Assembly (NCBI GenBank): GCA_910591455.2
Contig: OU342809.1
Coordinates: forward strand, 15,486,059-15,550,058
Reading direction: 5' to 3'
DNA length: 64,000 bases
Source of the DNA: Pholis gunnellus
Taxonomy: Eukaryota; Chordata; Actinopteri; Perciformes; Pholidae
This document shows, piece after piece, positions 1 to 34,316 of the stretch. The first letter of the stretch is position 1. Each line of letters starts with the position of its first letter. The translations under genes and the position numbers were made by a program. A model generated the notes under the pieces. That model had not been told where the DNA came from. It was given only the letters and a program-made list of their open reading frames with translations, and did not search any database.

Positions 1-86
1 CGCAACATCTCACCCTTCCAAATTTCCTTTAATTACACATTAATCCAGGCCCCTTCTCTTTTTCAATATCTTCCGACAGGAGCTGC

Positions 87-122
87 GGAGGGGTGGGGGT
101 GGGCCGGGTTGGGGGTTGGGGC
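87..122 (+). other. G-quadruplex-forming motif in RFX4 intron 4
   Basis: The plus strand has at least five runs of three or more G with loops of 1-3 bases (GGGGTGGGGGTGGGCCGGG, then TTGGGGGTTGGGG). This is the template strand for RFX4. Confidence 0.7.
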
Positions 123-554
123 CGGAGTCCAGGGTACAGGGGATGGCTGGGGGTAGGAAGGCTGAGGAAGTTCTTGGGGTTGTGGGAACAGACGAAAGCA
201 CATCTCCTTTGGCTCTAGATTATGTGTTCAGTGAACGGCCGCAGAGCTTTGCTCCCTTCACACTGAGCTGCATTTGATATTACTTCAACAGCAGCCAAAA
301 AAAAAAAACCCAGCCCAGGCATGAAATGGTCAGACTAACGCTGATTTAGTGCATGAGATTATTGCTTTCATACATCATCCACATGTTGTTGTTGTATCTT
401 CTCCCGTTGAGTATGAATGTATATTTGAACTCTAAAAAGACTACAGATGTAGTTCATGGCTTGCATGCGTTTTCAAGACAATTAAAAATTGATTTAGAGT
501 TAAACTGGATTCTGGAGGGACCGATAAGTTGCCAGACTGATGTTTGAATCTTAC

Positions 555-3500
555 CTTTCCGAAGCTGGCTGCGTTCACAGGCTGTGTGTCCTGCTTTTCA
601 CTGAAGTCTAGGTAATGCATGTAGAGGGCACTTCGGGGGATACACACGCCTTCAGCTATCTCATAGTTCTCTTCTAGCCTTTGGATGATAATGGGAATCA
701 TCAGTGCACAAAAAATCTAATATGGTTGTGACATAAAGTGAAAAATGGGCAGTCATTTAAGGTGTACATTTTTAAGAAGCCAGATTACATTCGTGTCAGC
801 TACACTAATAAATGTAGTGAAATAAGTAACTAATTGATCATATTAAACTATATGATGCTAAAGTATCAATCAATCCGCATGTGTACTGCAGCACACAACT
901 TTACATGTGTCATATTTACCCGACACTAAGCATGACATCACAGATACCACTCATTGCACAACTACACAGACAGTAACAACTGCTCTTTGGGGAAGACGTA
1001 CGTGTGTCATAGACCAAAAATCCAAAAGATAATTTCCCTGATGATAGTAAGCGATCTTGTCTAATTAACAGACACACTGTAAAAATGATGATAAATTCTA
1101 GGCAGCGCAGAATGTTTGATGTGTTTTGGAGGGGCAGTTGTTGCAGTTATATGGAATGCGTGTCACCACTTGGCTACCAAGCTCTCCACATACCTGCATT
1201 TTTGTGTAATCTTCCCAACATAAGTGGTTGTATTTCATTACATTGATCTGAGTTGTTGAGCTTTTGATCTGTTTTCAGTTCCTGTATAATGTTGCGTTGC
1301 ATGTTGCGTTGGTTTTAGTCTAGTCTTGCATTACTGTGTCCACTTGGTTAAAGTAATTTATGTGTGGAAAAGACTCAGTAAATGGTTTCCGATGCACATC
1401 ATATGTCATGTAGCTATATAATTGATTTGCATTACTGAAAATCAAAACACAGCTTTCTGTATTTGTCAGTGTCTGTTTCTTGTAATTGTTTTTAATCATT
1501 TTATCCTGCTTAAAGTTTCATGTTTTTACTGTAAAACCCTTTGTAACTTGATAACCCATTACCATGTCAGTGCTGTATTGCTTTAAGTTTCTATTGGAGT
1601 ATTTAACCTAAAGCCTCTTTGCTGCCAATAAATCATCAGGTATGTAAATCATAGTTTGCTAATAAAAGCATACACACATATATAATCACATTTGTACAAC
1701 TTACAAGTATCAACAAAAGGTCAAATAACTAAATAAGAATGGACCCAAATCTGAGCCTTGAGGTACGCCAGCATCATTACCAGTGATTTCTGATGTGGTA
1801 TTAACCATGACAACACAATATTTCCTGTTTGAGGTACTATTTCACTTGTTTTGTGGGACATTTTGATATTAAGGTAATTCGATTTTTACCAATGAGAAGA
1901 AAAAAAAAAAAGAAAGTGCTAATAGGTCTGTAAGTGTTATTGGTGACTATGACGTGGCAGCCATATTTGAAAACTAGTGTATATTTTAAAATTAGTGACA
2001 TTTGTTTTCCAATTGTTTGGAATAACTCCCTCAGTAATAAATCAACAGCGGAAACCATCCTGTGCAGTTTGTACCAGGTCACTCCTCTAATGGTCTGAAC
2101 AGAAACCTGTTTAAATGAGCAACAGATTGATTATAAAGAGGTATGAGGTCAACAGAGTCAACAAACAACATACTGAATCCTGCCGCCATTTACCCTGCAA
2201 TATATAAAACACTTATGATTTCTCTGTTAATTTCTTCAGTTGTTATCACATATATTTAGCTTTTACCCACTGCTTCACTTTTAATGTTGACTTATTTGAG
2301 CTTTTGTAACCTTATTTCTCAGTCCTAAATAAATGCCTCTCATGTTGAACATCATTCCTGTAGAATTTATTTGGCTCCTGTGAGAGCCTGCTCCTGTCGT
2401 TTTACGAGCCGTGACTGTATTGTTTCAGTGAGCCGTGGGAAATGATCTCTATGACCTGACTTACATTCCCTTTGACTCAGAAAGCTGTCGTTGGAATTAC
2501 ATTCATAAAAGAATTATGGCCATTTCATTTTCAGTGAAATAACAGCCGTTCAACTTTATTTAGAAATAACTGCATTTTCACTAATGTTCTGTGCTGCTCT
2601 GGTTTAAATATATAAAGCTAATTTTAGTAACTTCTCTGAAAATCTAATGCAAATTGTGGCCAAACAGTCATGTGACCAAACATATTCTTCCTGGTTGAAC
2701 AATGAAAACCAAAAAAATCAATCAAAAACTCCTAACTATGGTTACTTTTAATGTTTTTACATTGTGCTAAAATGTTAGTACATTTTTTTGTAGATTTCAC
2801 TAGAAACAAAAAACGTCTCCATATGCACAGTGCAATTATTACAGAGGCCAATGACATTATCATTTATGTCTATAATGCTTCTCTATAAAAAAGTACATTG
2901 ACCCAACTAATGTTCCTCACACTGGGTTTCAGTCCCCCACAGCGCAGCTTAAATCAGTATAAATATTCATTTAAGATCATGTTGAATGCTTAAGTAAATG
3001 GGGTCATTGGTCATGGGGCTGTGCAATAGGCAGCCACTTTATAACTAGAGGCATGTGTGGGGTTTGAATTGTATACATGCGAAGGATATGAAAGATCTGT
3101 TGCATGTCGAAGCTGCACCACTTTTTAATCTGTCTGTGTTAGATGTCTCTATTGTTCAACAGCATTATGGAGTCCAAATCAAACTTCCCCGGGAGGACAA
3201 ATAAAACATAAACTCTTATCTGATCAGTTTATCATGGTCAGATGCAAGCCTAAAATTTAAACTAAAATTATCATACGTGTTTTTAAAATACAAAATTGGT
3301 TCAAACAAATGGAAAAAAACAAACATTTCATAAACATGTCGCCACTTACATCTGTGTTTGTGGCTCAACGACACGTAATGTAAATCTTCCCTTTACCGAT
3401 GTAATAAAACCAGAAATGTAGAGAATGTGGTGTTCATCTGTGTGCGTCATGTAAAACTATTCAAATAATGCAATTTTCGAAACGATAAATTGAAAATTGT

Positions 3501-6438
3501 AGACTTCGGCGAGTGGGTTACTAATAATTATGGATTTTTTTAGAAGACTGGCAACATTGTTTTTACATTATTCACAATACTTGCATTTGATTAGACTAAA
3601 TAAAAATACAATATAAAATTGTATTAAAGATAACTTACCATTCCAGAGTAGCCGGTGTCGAATGTGGTTTGGAGGCTCTGTTGTTTTCTTTTTCTTCATC
3701 TGTAACATACAACACATTTTGGATTTTAGGGGCAAAACTAAGTGATTCAGGTAAAATGAGACATTCAAATGTGGAACCACTGAAAGTTTACATAACCGAC
3801 ACAATGGGCAAAACCTAAACTTTTTGAAAAACTGTTAAATTACATTTATTGAACTAAACCCATTAACTATAAGATTGATAAATGATGTTTAACAACAGTT
3901 AAGTCAGTAGGTTTAGTGTAACAGTGTTCGCCTGCTTACGTTCATCGTTGGACATGTTCCCCAGAGACGTGTGACTGGAATATCGCTTGCTCTCACTCTC
4001 GTTGAGGCATCTTTCAATCCAACTCTCTACAAAAGACATGATGGATCACAGATCACAGAGCCGGACAAACTGTAATATGACGCCTTTTAGTACAACTCAG
4101 AAAAATTATTTCAGAGATTATGAAATTAAAAATCTGGTCAAAATAATATGATTTTTTAAAATACGTAACCGTGGGCCTTTTAATTGTGCTTTAGCTAAAA
4201 CATACGTTTGTAGCAGTTTGGGTCAATTTCTTTGTATTAATTTAAACGGAAACTGTTCATTTAAAAACTCATTTTCTGAAGTGAACTCATTTTGTCCTGC
4301 AGCAGCATAGAGCCGAAGCTGTATTTACATAAACAGTGAAAATCACTGCCTAATCAGGACACTTTAAATGTCCCTAATGTGACAAGGCGAGCTGACTACA
4401 ATCGATTGTATGGGCAGCGATGCAGCCATGGCTCTATTTGAGATGTTTTCACCAGGGCGGCAGGAATCCAGCATTGTTCCCAGGAGACTACGAGCGTACA
4501 CACTCGCTTAAAAGAGCCTGTGCACATTACTGAAGCATTCTGGTGGAATAGAGGCCATTGTCCTGCTTTAATTTCTACTTAGAAATAGCTCAACATGTGT
4601 GCTTTCTGTGACCGAGCAGCAGCAAAACACCAACGCTTTCATGTAGAAACAGCCTGATACGTAGAGTGGAAATCCATTTAAAATTCCTCTGTCAAGAAAG
4701 GTATTTAGTATTTGATGAATGTAATTCAGAAAAGAGACTGCACATTATTATTATTCACCTTGTAGTTTAAATTGTGTTTTTTTTTCAACAATAAGCTACA
4801 TCTTCTTTACGAGCCACTGAATTACCCACTAAGCAGAGCAATGGAATAAAAAGTAAAATATTTTCCATTAAATCTGTTGAATAAAAACTTTATGGAACCT
4901 AAAATACAAACGAGCCGTCAAAACTACCTCAGACGTTTACACAGTACTAAGATAAAAGCTCTTAACCAGTACATTTAACAAAATAAAAGTCTCAACTAAC
5001 TCTTTCTTTAAAATGTGTTTTTCTTTCCTGCATGTCAACTGACAACAATCCCCATAGCAGCTGTTGCTAGGACAGACTTTTGGCAGGACGAGCTGTTGGT
5101 GCAGCACATGAGGGGATTGAGAGGAGGTCACAGATAATCAAAAGTTTTAAAAGTCTACAGGCGATGAGGAATCTACACCTCCATGTTTGTCACGTGTTGA
5201 TAGAAAACGTCCGACTGCAGTTAAGAGTCCCGTCATCGCTGCACAGACTCACGGCTCTCTGAACCGACGTGGAAGGACTTCTTTTTCTCCACGCCAGAGA
5301 ATATTATCGTTAGAAGCTCTTTAATGGTCTTAATTGCTGTGATTATCATTATCATCACCTTTAATATTGCCACCTGATTTATAATACTCTACATGTCAAT
5401 TAAAATGCTTGTTACACAATCAAAATAAAAACTGCCTGTAAATGTGAATTTTCTCTCTGAATAAAAGAATACCAGTGTCACTGACGGCGTTCTGACATGT
5501 CCCATTATTTGCCGACAGCATTTACTTTTGTTTAACTAAAAAAAAAAACACCAAAAGAAAAAGTGAATCCACTGAAGTGAAGCTAATTCTCCACAGAGGC
5601 TCAGATCTCAAGCTTCATTTGCCACAGGAACAGATAAGTTGGGGATCTAAATAATTGGATTAAATTTGATCAACACTCATTTATTTACACACACGCAGGG
5701 CTAAACTAGTCTGCCCTGCTGCACCTGCATACCACCAAGAAATGAATTTATATTCTTTAACCAAGGATTTAATTCTGTCAATCATATTTACTCATTTAAA
5801 AAAAATTTTGATAAAAATAACTGTTGCATGATTTGTTTAGTTGTCAGTTTTTAAGTTGAATAAAAGCTTTAGTTTTCCAATATTGGACTAAAAATAAACA
5901 GAACAAATCGTTGAGTGAAGACGCATAATACTTTAAAGGCCACCATGATGTGCACTTTCTTTTGTTATTTTCTGCTAAAGATGAATCCAGAATTTTACAA
6001 AAAAATGTTTTTCTGAAAACAGCAAGAAGCTACTTGACCGAGCCAATAATGAAAAAATTAAAAGGCTATTTCCCTGCTTTCTGTGACTTTTTCTTGAATC
6101 AGTCAGTAAGTGACACGCTTGTGACATAACAGCACTCCTCATAAATGTGCATGACCGAAAACACACACTCATAAATAACTTCAGAAATGAAAAAATTAAA
6201 TAAGTGATCAAAAGGTAAAAAAAAAAAAAAATGAACAACCGAGCATCCAGACACTGCCTCAGTATGACTGAAGAGAAAGTTTGAGACTTCCAGAGCAGCA
6301 GCAGATTCAGAAGCTCACACAATGTTTCTGAACAGAAGCTGGTTCTCTCAACACATCCAGACAAAGCAAAGCGAGCAGAGATTAACAGGACTGACCTGTG
6401 GAATCCATATCAGGCTCCTCCAGCAGCCCGCAATGCAT
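555..6438 (-). CDS. rfx4: RFX4 N-terminal part (coding exons 1-4), transcription factor; gene continues beyond position 1
   Basis: Four minus-strand exons encode the first 105 residues of regulatory factor X4: 6396-6438 (ATG at 6438), 3940-4026, 3639-3699 and 555-678. All have AG/GT borders and matching phases. The protein begins MHCGLLEEPDMDST, then ESWIERCLNESESKRYSSHT, then an acidic Asn-rich linker ending KPHSTPATLEW. Exon 4 opens the winged-helix RFX DNA-binding domain (LEENYEIAEGVCIPRSALYM) and ends in phase 0 at ASFGK. The rest of that domain and the dimerisation region lie off the left edge. Known role of the family: RFX4 binds X-box motifs and controls dorsal midline brain patterning and ciliary genes. 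The N-terminus corresponds to the long brain isoform as I remember it. The gene sits downstream of POLR3B in the same orientation, as in human. Identification is very secure; only the 3' part is missing. Confidence 0.95.
679..3638. other. RFX4 intron 3, no gene seen
   Basis: This 3 kb AT-rich intron has no credible coding exon. The block 2370-2560 is less AT-rich and contains TGACTCA-like and TAAT-type motifs, so it could be a regulatory element. The stretch near 1735-1830 has the look of a decayed interspersed repeat, but I could not assign a family. Confidence 0.5.
4027..6395. other. RFX4 intron 1, no gene seen
   Basis: About 2.4 kb between RFX4 coding exons 1 and 2. No coding exon is visible. 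It holds a perfect 12-base palindrome, ACAATCGATTGT, near 4399-4410 in a moderately GC-rich block (4380-4640), and an A14 run near 6217-6230. Confidence 0.5.
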
Positions 6439-6721
6439 CCTCTTCCCATCAACGACACTGGTTCCTCCAAGAAAATGGCTTAGTGCACGTTTCCCCCTCC
6501 TCGGCGGCTCTCCCCTTGTCTCGCTCAGTGTTTCCGTGACCACTGCCCGTCACAGGAGATGTTGAGGATCTGAGGTTCGCCCAGAGAGGGGTGGTGTTGG
6601 CGGAGGAGAAGGGGGGAGGTGGGAATAAGGGAGGAAAGGGGGGTAGAGACTCCAGAAATCCAGCGGGGGGAAAGCCAGACCCGTCAAAATGTTTGCTGAT
6701 GTTTCATGGGAAAGGGGCTGA

Positions 6722-6730
6722 TTTTATAGG
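6722..6730 (-). promoter_or_regulatory. Possible TATA box of RFX4
   Basis: On the minus strand the sequence CTCCTATAAAATCAG lies about 285 bases upstream of the RFX4 start codon. A TATA box here would place transcription start near 6695 and give a 5' UTR of about 250 bases. The motif match is direct; its use is inferred. Confidence 0.4.
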
Positions 6731-8489
6731 AGCCCTGATGGGGACATGTCATTGATAGGCTTGGAAGGCTGATGAATGGCCCCAAGTCAGATGGGGATGT
6801 GGCAAGGCTCACTGGAAGTCTTTTGTGGGGCTGTTTTGAATAAGAAAAGCTCCCTCCCAACGAAAAAAAAGAGGCTTAGATCTACGCAGTCCTAACACTG
6901 TGGCCTCCCCGTCTCCCATTATGGCATTTAATACGTTTTTATACACCCCAGAGCTCCATATAAACATACATCCCTACACAACCGCCGCTCCTGCCTTTGC
7001 TTCTCATTTTAACTCCCATTTTCGCATCCCACGGACACTTGTTGCCGCATTTGGTCTACTTATCACCTCACTCCACCATTAAAGCATCTTTGTGGCAACT
7101 TTGTCACAGATTTGACATCATGTGTGCTCAGACACACATTCAAACATGCTAAAAATCCAGTGTGAATGTTTTTGGTGGAATTCTCACCTGTTTTTCTGCT
7201 CACTCTTTCGCTGTGGCAACCTTATTTTTGGTGTGCCTCTGAGAAGAGGGAACGGTCACAAAGGGGGGGAAGTAAAAGTGCAAAGCCCGAGGCTGGGAGG
7301 GCTCTGATGGAGTGCCTGAGAGCTGGAGAAGCGAAAGCTGTGATTAGAATATGAATGGAACCACAGGAGAGGGGGAGAGGAGAGGGGAAAGAAGAGGGGA
7401 GAGGAGAAAGGCGGATTATGGCTGAATTACTCCCCACACCATGGATAGCAAAGGAGGACTTTCTCCACCAGTGCGCAGGCGTGGGCCCCACTGCTGCTGC
7501 TGCTGCTACTACTCACCGACGGACACCGTGCAGATACCTGGGAGCACGTGTGGGACAGGGGGGCAGCAACATCACATGGGACAAGGTGCACAGGGCCATA
7601 CTTTTTTGGAGCAGGTCTGTGCATCCATTCACACTCATGTGGGAAGAAAGAAGCTGCTGGATATGAATGAAAGGTTAAAAGGAATTTGGAAATATAAAAA
7701 AATAAAGAAGCAAAAACAGCATCATCATAACATTTTATTCATGTTGACTTGTCTGCAAAGCCTCTAAATGCTTCAGATTAAACAAGACATGCAACAACCC
7801 CATTAATGGCACACTATCTCAAGGCCTACATGGTGGCTACTGCAGAGCCGTGACCTCAAAGGAGGATCTAATTAATTTCAGTCAAATGAGAAGGTGGAGT
7901 CTGTATCTCCCTCAGTGGACGACATCCTTTTTTTTTCATCCTGTTATCTGCTTATTAGAGCCTCATAAAATAGGACAGGTGCAGCCACCAAAAGAGCCTC
8001 TTCCAGCCTTCCTATTCTCACAGACTCTGCCCGCACAAACGGATGTGTACTGCTTTTGTTCAGTGAAAAGGCCCCAATTGAGTTGTGTGTGTATGTGTGA
8101 GTGGGGGGTATGGTTACGCTACATACTACATGTTGGTGCTATTAGGGCTTCAGTTTAAAAGAGGAAACCATAGGACTCTTCCTCTTGACACAAATGACGG
8201 TGTCGTTCTGCATATTTCCATCTGTCCTCACTGAACACCCAGCTCATCACATGAAATATATATGAGAGTTGTCCTTCACTATCTTCTATGGATCTAAAAC
8301 TATCTCGGGTTGTAAACACAAACAAAACAGAATGTCTTCTGATGGTTTAATGAGCATCCAATTAGTTTATAATGGACTTAATTAGGAAGCAAATACATGG
8401 AAACATTTTACCTGATAATTCAGTATCATTGCTCATTGATATTCAGGAGAATCATATCACGATGATGTTATCCAACGTTATCGCAAGAT

Positions 8490-8815
8490 AAACAAAGTGC
8501 TGCAATGATTAGTCGATTAATCCATTAGACAATTATTTGGCAACAACTTTGACAATCGCTTTGAGTCTATTTTTAAAGGCTTGAGCATCTCAAATGTGAA
8601 GATTTGCTGTTTCCGTTGTGTTCGTTCCTCTACAATTTTTAAGTGAATATCTTTAGTTTAGGACTTGTGGTCAGCTAAAATAAGACATTTGATTAAATTG
8701 TCTTGTGCTTTGTGTAACAGACGGCCATCTATCAAAAAAAATAAATTAATAATCAATAAATCCAGAAAATAATCAACAGATTAAATGTCAATGAAAATAA
8801 TTGCTAGTAGAAAAA
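8490..8815. repeat. Degenerate interspersed repeat, 'GATTAAT' family, copy 1
   Basis: It begins near CTGCAATGATTAGTCGATTA, passes through a middle part resembling CTCAAATGTGAAGATTTGCT, and ends in AATAATCAACAGATTAAATG. The same order of motifs recurs at 12470-12800, 13150-13410, 20145-20345, 30477-30780 and 54885-55000. I recognise it as a common non-coding repeat of teleost introns; the exact family name is not certain. Confidence 0.65.
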
Positions 8816-9717
8816 AGTAGGTAGTAACATTGTTCTTATGCCGTGCATTATAGTGGAACACATTAATCAATATCAGAAAATATATTTACATTTGTTATTT
8901 CATAAATACGATAAACTTCAACCATAGTTTGACATTTCACCATAAGTTGTGCGTTTTAGTGTATTTTGTATCTCTTTATGATCTCTGAACTTTTCAAGAC
9001 CAGAAAATGTCATAACATTTTTAAATATTCAGTGAAGTCAATTTATATTTTCTATGTTTTATCAGCACATGAATAGCATCTCAAGTGACTCCAAAAACTT
9101 TTACTTTGAGTTTGCATCTTCAGCTGCATTACCACCCAACAGTGATTTCTTTTGTTTTTGGGGATTACTTTTTGGGCAATTTGCATTAGATAGAGTAAAG
9201 CAGAGAAGCAGACAGGAAGCAACGCGACGGAGATCTGCGGCTGGATTAGAAGCGGGGCGTCACCTTGACGTCCAACAGGAAGATAACTTTGGAAAAAATA
9301 AAACACGACAACATCTTTGCTGCCTGTAGCTCAGGAACGTTTCAGTTCTCTGATTTGAAACCAGTGGGTGTCTGAAGGGTAAGAAAACACATTTAACTAT
9401 TTAAAAAAATACATGTTTTTGCTTTGAAAATCTTCCAGAATTTCTTTTAGGATTAACTTGTAATTTGTAGTATTAAAACATGCAAACCCAATGGTTTTGT
9501 CTTCTGAGAAACAAAAGAAAAAGAAGTAAAAGTGTTCGTGGACTATTGCCGTTTTGTCCCCCGATGTCTTATTATTTATGAACAGAAGTTCATTAGAAAT
9601 TTGAGAGCATTTTTCGAAAAGCATCTATAAATATTTGTAATCGAACAGGAAATGCTGAGTTAAAAGTAACCAAATAGCAGCACACACAGCAGCTCATTGT
9701 GAAATAATCTTTTGTAG

Positions 9718-9723
9718 TTTATT
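9718..9723 (-). terminator. POLR3B poly(A) signal
   Basis: AATAAA on the minus strand, 235 bases past the POLR3B stop codon, gives a short 3' UTR. It is the first canonical signal downstream of the stop. Confidence 0.75.
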
Positions 9724-9957
9724 ATATACACATAGAAAAACACAGTGGTGGGAAAGTATGAACATAAATGAGAAACTTCATTGTTTTGGTTTGTGAACAC
9801 CAACAAAAATGTCAATATACGAATTCCTTAAAGGTTTAACCTGTTACCTCTCATCCACAGCTCTAACAGCTTTTAAATTCCAAACCGTTTCAGACTATGT
9901 AAATTAAATCTCTAACTCTAAACCTTTCACTCACACAGACATGCGTTTCTGTCCTGG

Positions 9958-32165
<22,208 letters not shown>

Positions 32166-32310
32166 GGTTATCTCCACTGTTCAACAGCAAACACATAAGA
32201 CTATCTGCTCATACTGTCAATGTTGATATGATTGTCTGGTCGGAAGTCGCTGCAGCATGCGACCGCTCGTGTGTTCCACTGTAAAACGTCCGTGTGGGCG
32301 GAACAAAAGA
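32166..32310 (-). promoter_or_regulatory. Probable POLR3B promoter and 5' UTR
   Basis: The region just upstream of the start codon is CpG-richer than its surroundings, has no TATA box, and carries a GC box (CCGCCC on the minus strand, near 32297) and a GGAAGT ETS core near 32240. This suits a housekeeping TATA-less promoter. The transcription start cannot be read from the sequence. Confidence 0.4.
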
Positions 32311-32835
32311 GAGTGTTCCGCCTTTCGTCTTTTTCTTCACCTGAACAAAGTCGTGCGATCTTTTGCAATAATTAGAGAGATTATATTAATTATAGAGATC
32401 AATGTATGCGTGTTTTTAGGTATAGTTATCTGGCAAGTGTTTGTGAACTTCAGTATTAACTCATCGCACAAACACATTTGGTAAATCTAGGCACATTTAG
32501 ACAGGTATTGTGGATTCAAAGTACTGGTAATTTACTTGTGTGTATTTCGATTTGTGGTAATGTATTCGTGTATTACTAGTACTGAAAATGGCAAAATAAA
32601 GAGCCAATTGAGAGAATTTAGTAAATACAAAAACATTTAAATTAAATTAAATTAAAAATATTTCTCACTTTGTTTGATTTTTCCAGTTTGGTGAAACTTC
32701 TGCTGCCACTGCACTTCTCCAGAAACTCAATCAGAGCTGGACTTGGATTTGACTTACTTGATACTTAACTTTATATAAACTCAAAGCATAAAGGACATTT
32801 CATAAACACACCAAATAGATGACTTTCAAACTACT
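32311..32835. other. Short intergenic gap between POLR3B promoter and ENDOU 3' end
   Basis: AT-rich sequence, with no gene or recognisable repeat seen. The gap shows that the endoribonuclease gene ends only about 0.7 kb upstream of the POLR3B start codon. Confidence 0.5.
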
Positions 32836-32841
32836 TTTATT
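32836..32841 (-). terminator. ENDOU poly(A) signal
   Basis: AATAAA on the minus strand, about 185 bases beyond the stop codon at 33024. Confidence 0.7.
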
Positions 32842-33023
32842 GAAATTTTATGACAAATTAATCAAGTTTACAGTTGTCTTGATACAAATTACAGATGTTT
32901 ACACATGTCATATACTAAGAAGGTCTGTGGCGTCGAAACTAAACCACAGTACATTTGTGCCTCAGCTTATTGGGCATGAACATTATAATGTGAGTATCAC
33001 TTTGGGTCAGTAGATACTCCACA

Positions 33024-34248
33024 TCAGTTTGAGTGCTGCTGCCTGACATGTCTGCTGTTGCTGCTCAGCAGTTTTGGGTACGCCGTCCCGAGGGAGCGTC
33101 CATGTCTGATGACCACCAGCTCCATCCGACACTGGTCGATGTTGACCAGCACCGTGGTGCTCCTCTCTGTGTTCATGAGGAAGACGATGGTGAAGAGCGC
33201 CATCTCAAACTCAGGGCTTGTCCCGATGAAGGCGCTGCCAACGGGCTTCACCAAACCGTGCCAGCTGAACTGGAGGTTCAGAACGTGGTCGTCTTGATCG
33301 GGCTGAGGGCAGAAACACATGAATGTTACTTTAGTAGAATAAAGAAATAAAGAAAACCACTCAAGCTGCTACAGAAAGAAAGGCTCACTAAGTTACACAC
33401 TGTTATACTCACTAAGTCTTGTACCCTGGCCTTGTATCCTTTGTAGTCCAAGTGCATGTTTTTTTCTTGCAGGTAGAACTGGATCCAGTTGTGAAAACCG
33501 ATGATTTCTGTTCCAGATCTTGTCTCTCCAACGAACACATGCTCGAATCCACAGGAGTCCAGGCTGGTGAATGTTTAGAGATACCAAACAAAATGAAATA
33601 TTACTTAGAAACAATTACATAACTTTTTACAAAATCAGAGAAAATCCCTCGTTTGCTTTCGGTGCGCACACAGATTCTCTGATGAATTCAACAATCAGAC
33701 ACGATCATCTGCAGCTGTTCGGGCATCTCACCCTGTGTTTCTATGCCTGTGGTAGAGGTGGAACCAGATCAAATACAGCTGACTCTTAAAGTGCCTCAGG
33801 TCAGAGCTGGACTGTGCTTTGCTCACCAGGTACCGATGAGCCCTCTGTGGACAAATCACAATTATGACGTACAGCTCTATTGAGGTGACCCAACATGAGG
33901 AAAAACATAATCCACATTCAGATGTATTCTTATATTTAATTATTTTTAACCTTGTGATACACGTTTTAACTTATCTATTCTCAAATCTTTTTACAACAGT
34001 TAAAATTGTTTGTCAGACTTTGAAAGAACATTTTAACTAAACCAGAGGCCTTTTAGTGTTAACATGGTAACATGATATAGAATGTGTTGCACTTTAGTAT
34101 TTGTTGAAAGACTTATTCAATGTACAAGAAACAGACTTACTGACACTCACTCAGCTATTATGACTTTACTTCAGAATTTGTATATTTACTGTATGTCCAT
34201 TATCTTTTTTTCTTTTCTTAAATGTTCTCTTAAAAATGTTTGTACACG

Positions 34249-34316
<68 letters not shown>

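Larger units (their letters stand above)
6439..9717. other. RFX4 upstream region; intergenic to POLR3B 3' end
   Basis: There is no gene here. The RFX4 promoter side (6440-6840) is GC-rich with purine runs, for example GGGGGGAGGTGGGAATAAGG near 6610. A second purine-only tract, mostly AGAGGGGAGAGG-type units, covers about 7355-7412. The right part (8490-8815) is a degenerate interspersed repeat. The POLR3B poly(A) signal lies at the right edge. Confidence 0.6.

Noticed and set aside
32166..32177. Upstream in-frame ATG of POLR3B (MEITMEV...)
   Set aside because: Vertebrate RPC2 begins at the second Met (M-x-V-L), so 32165 was chosen.
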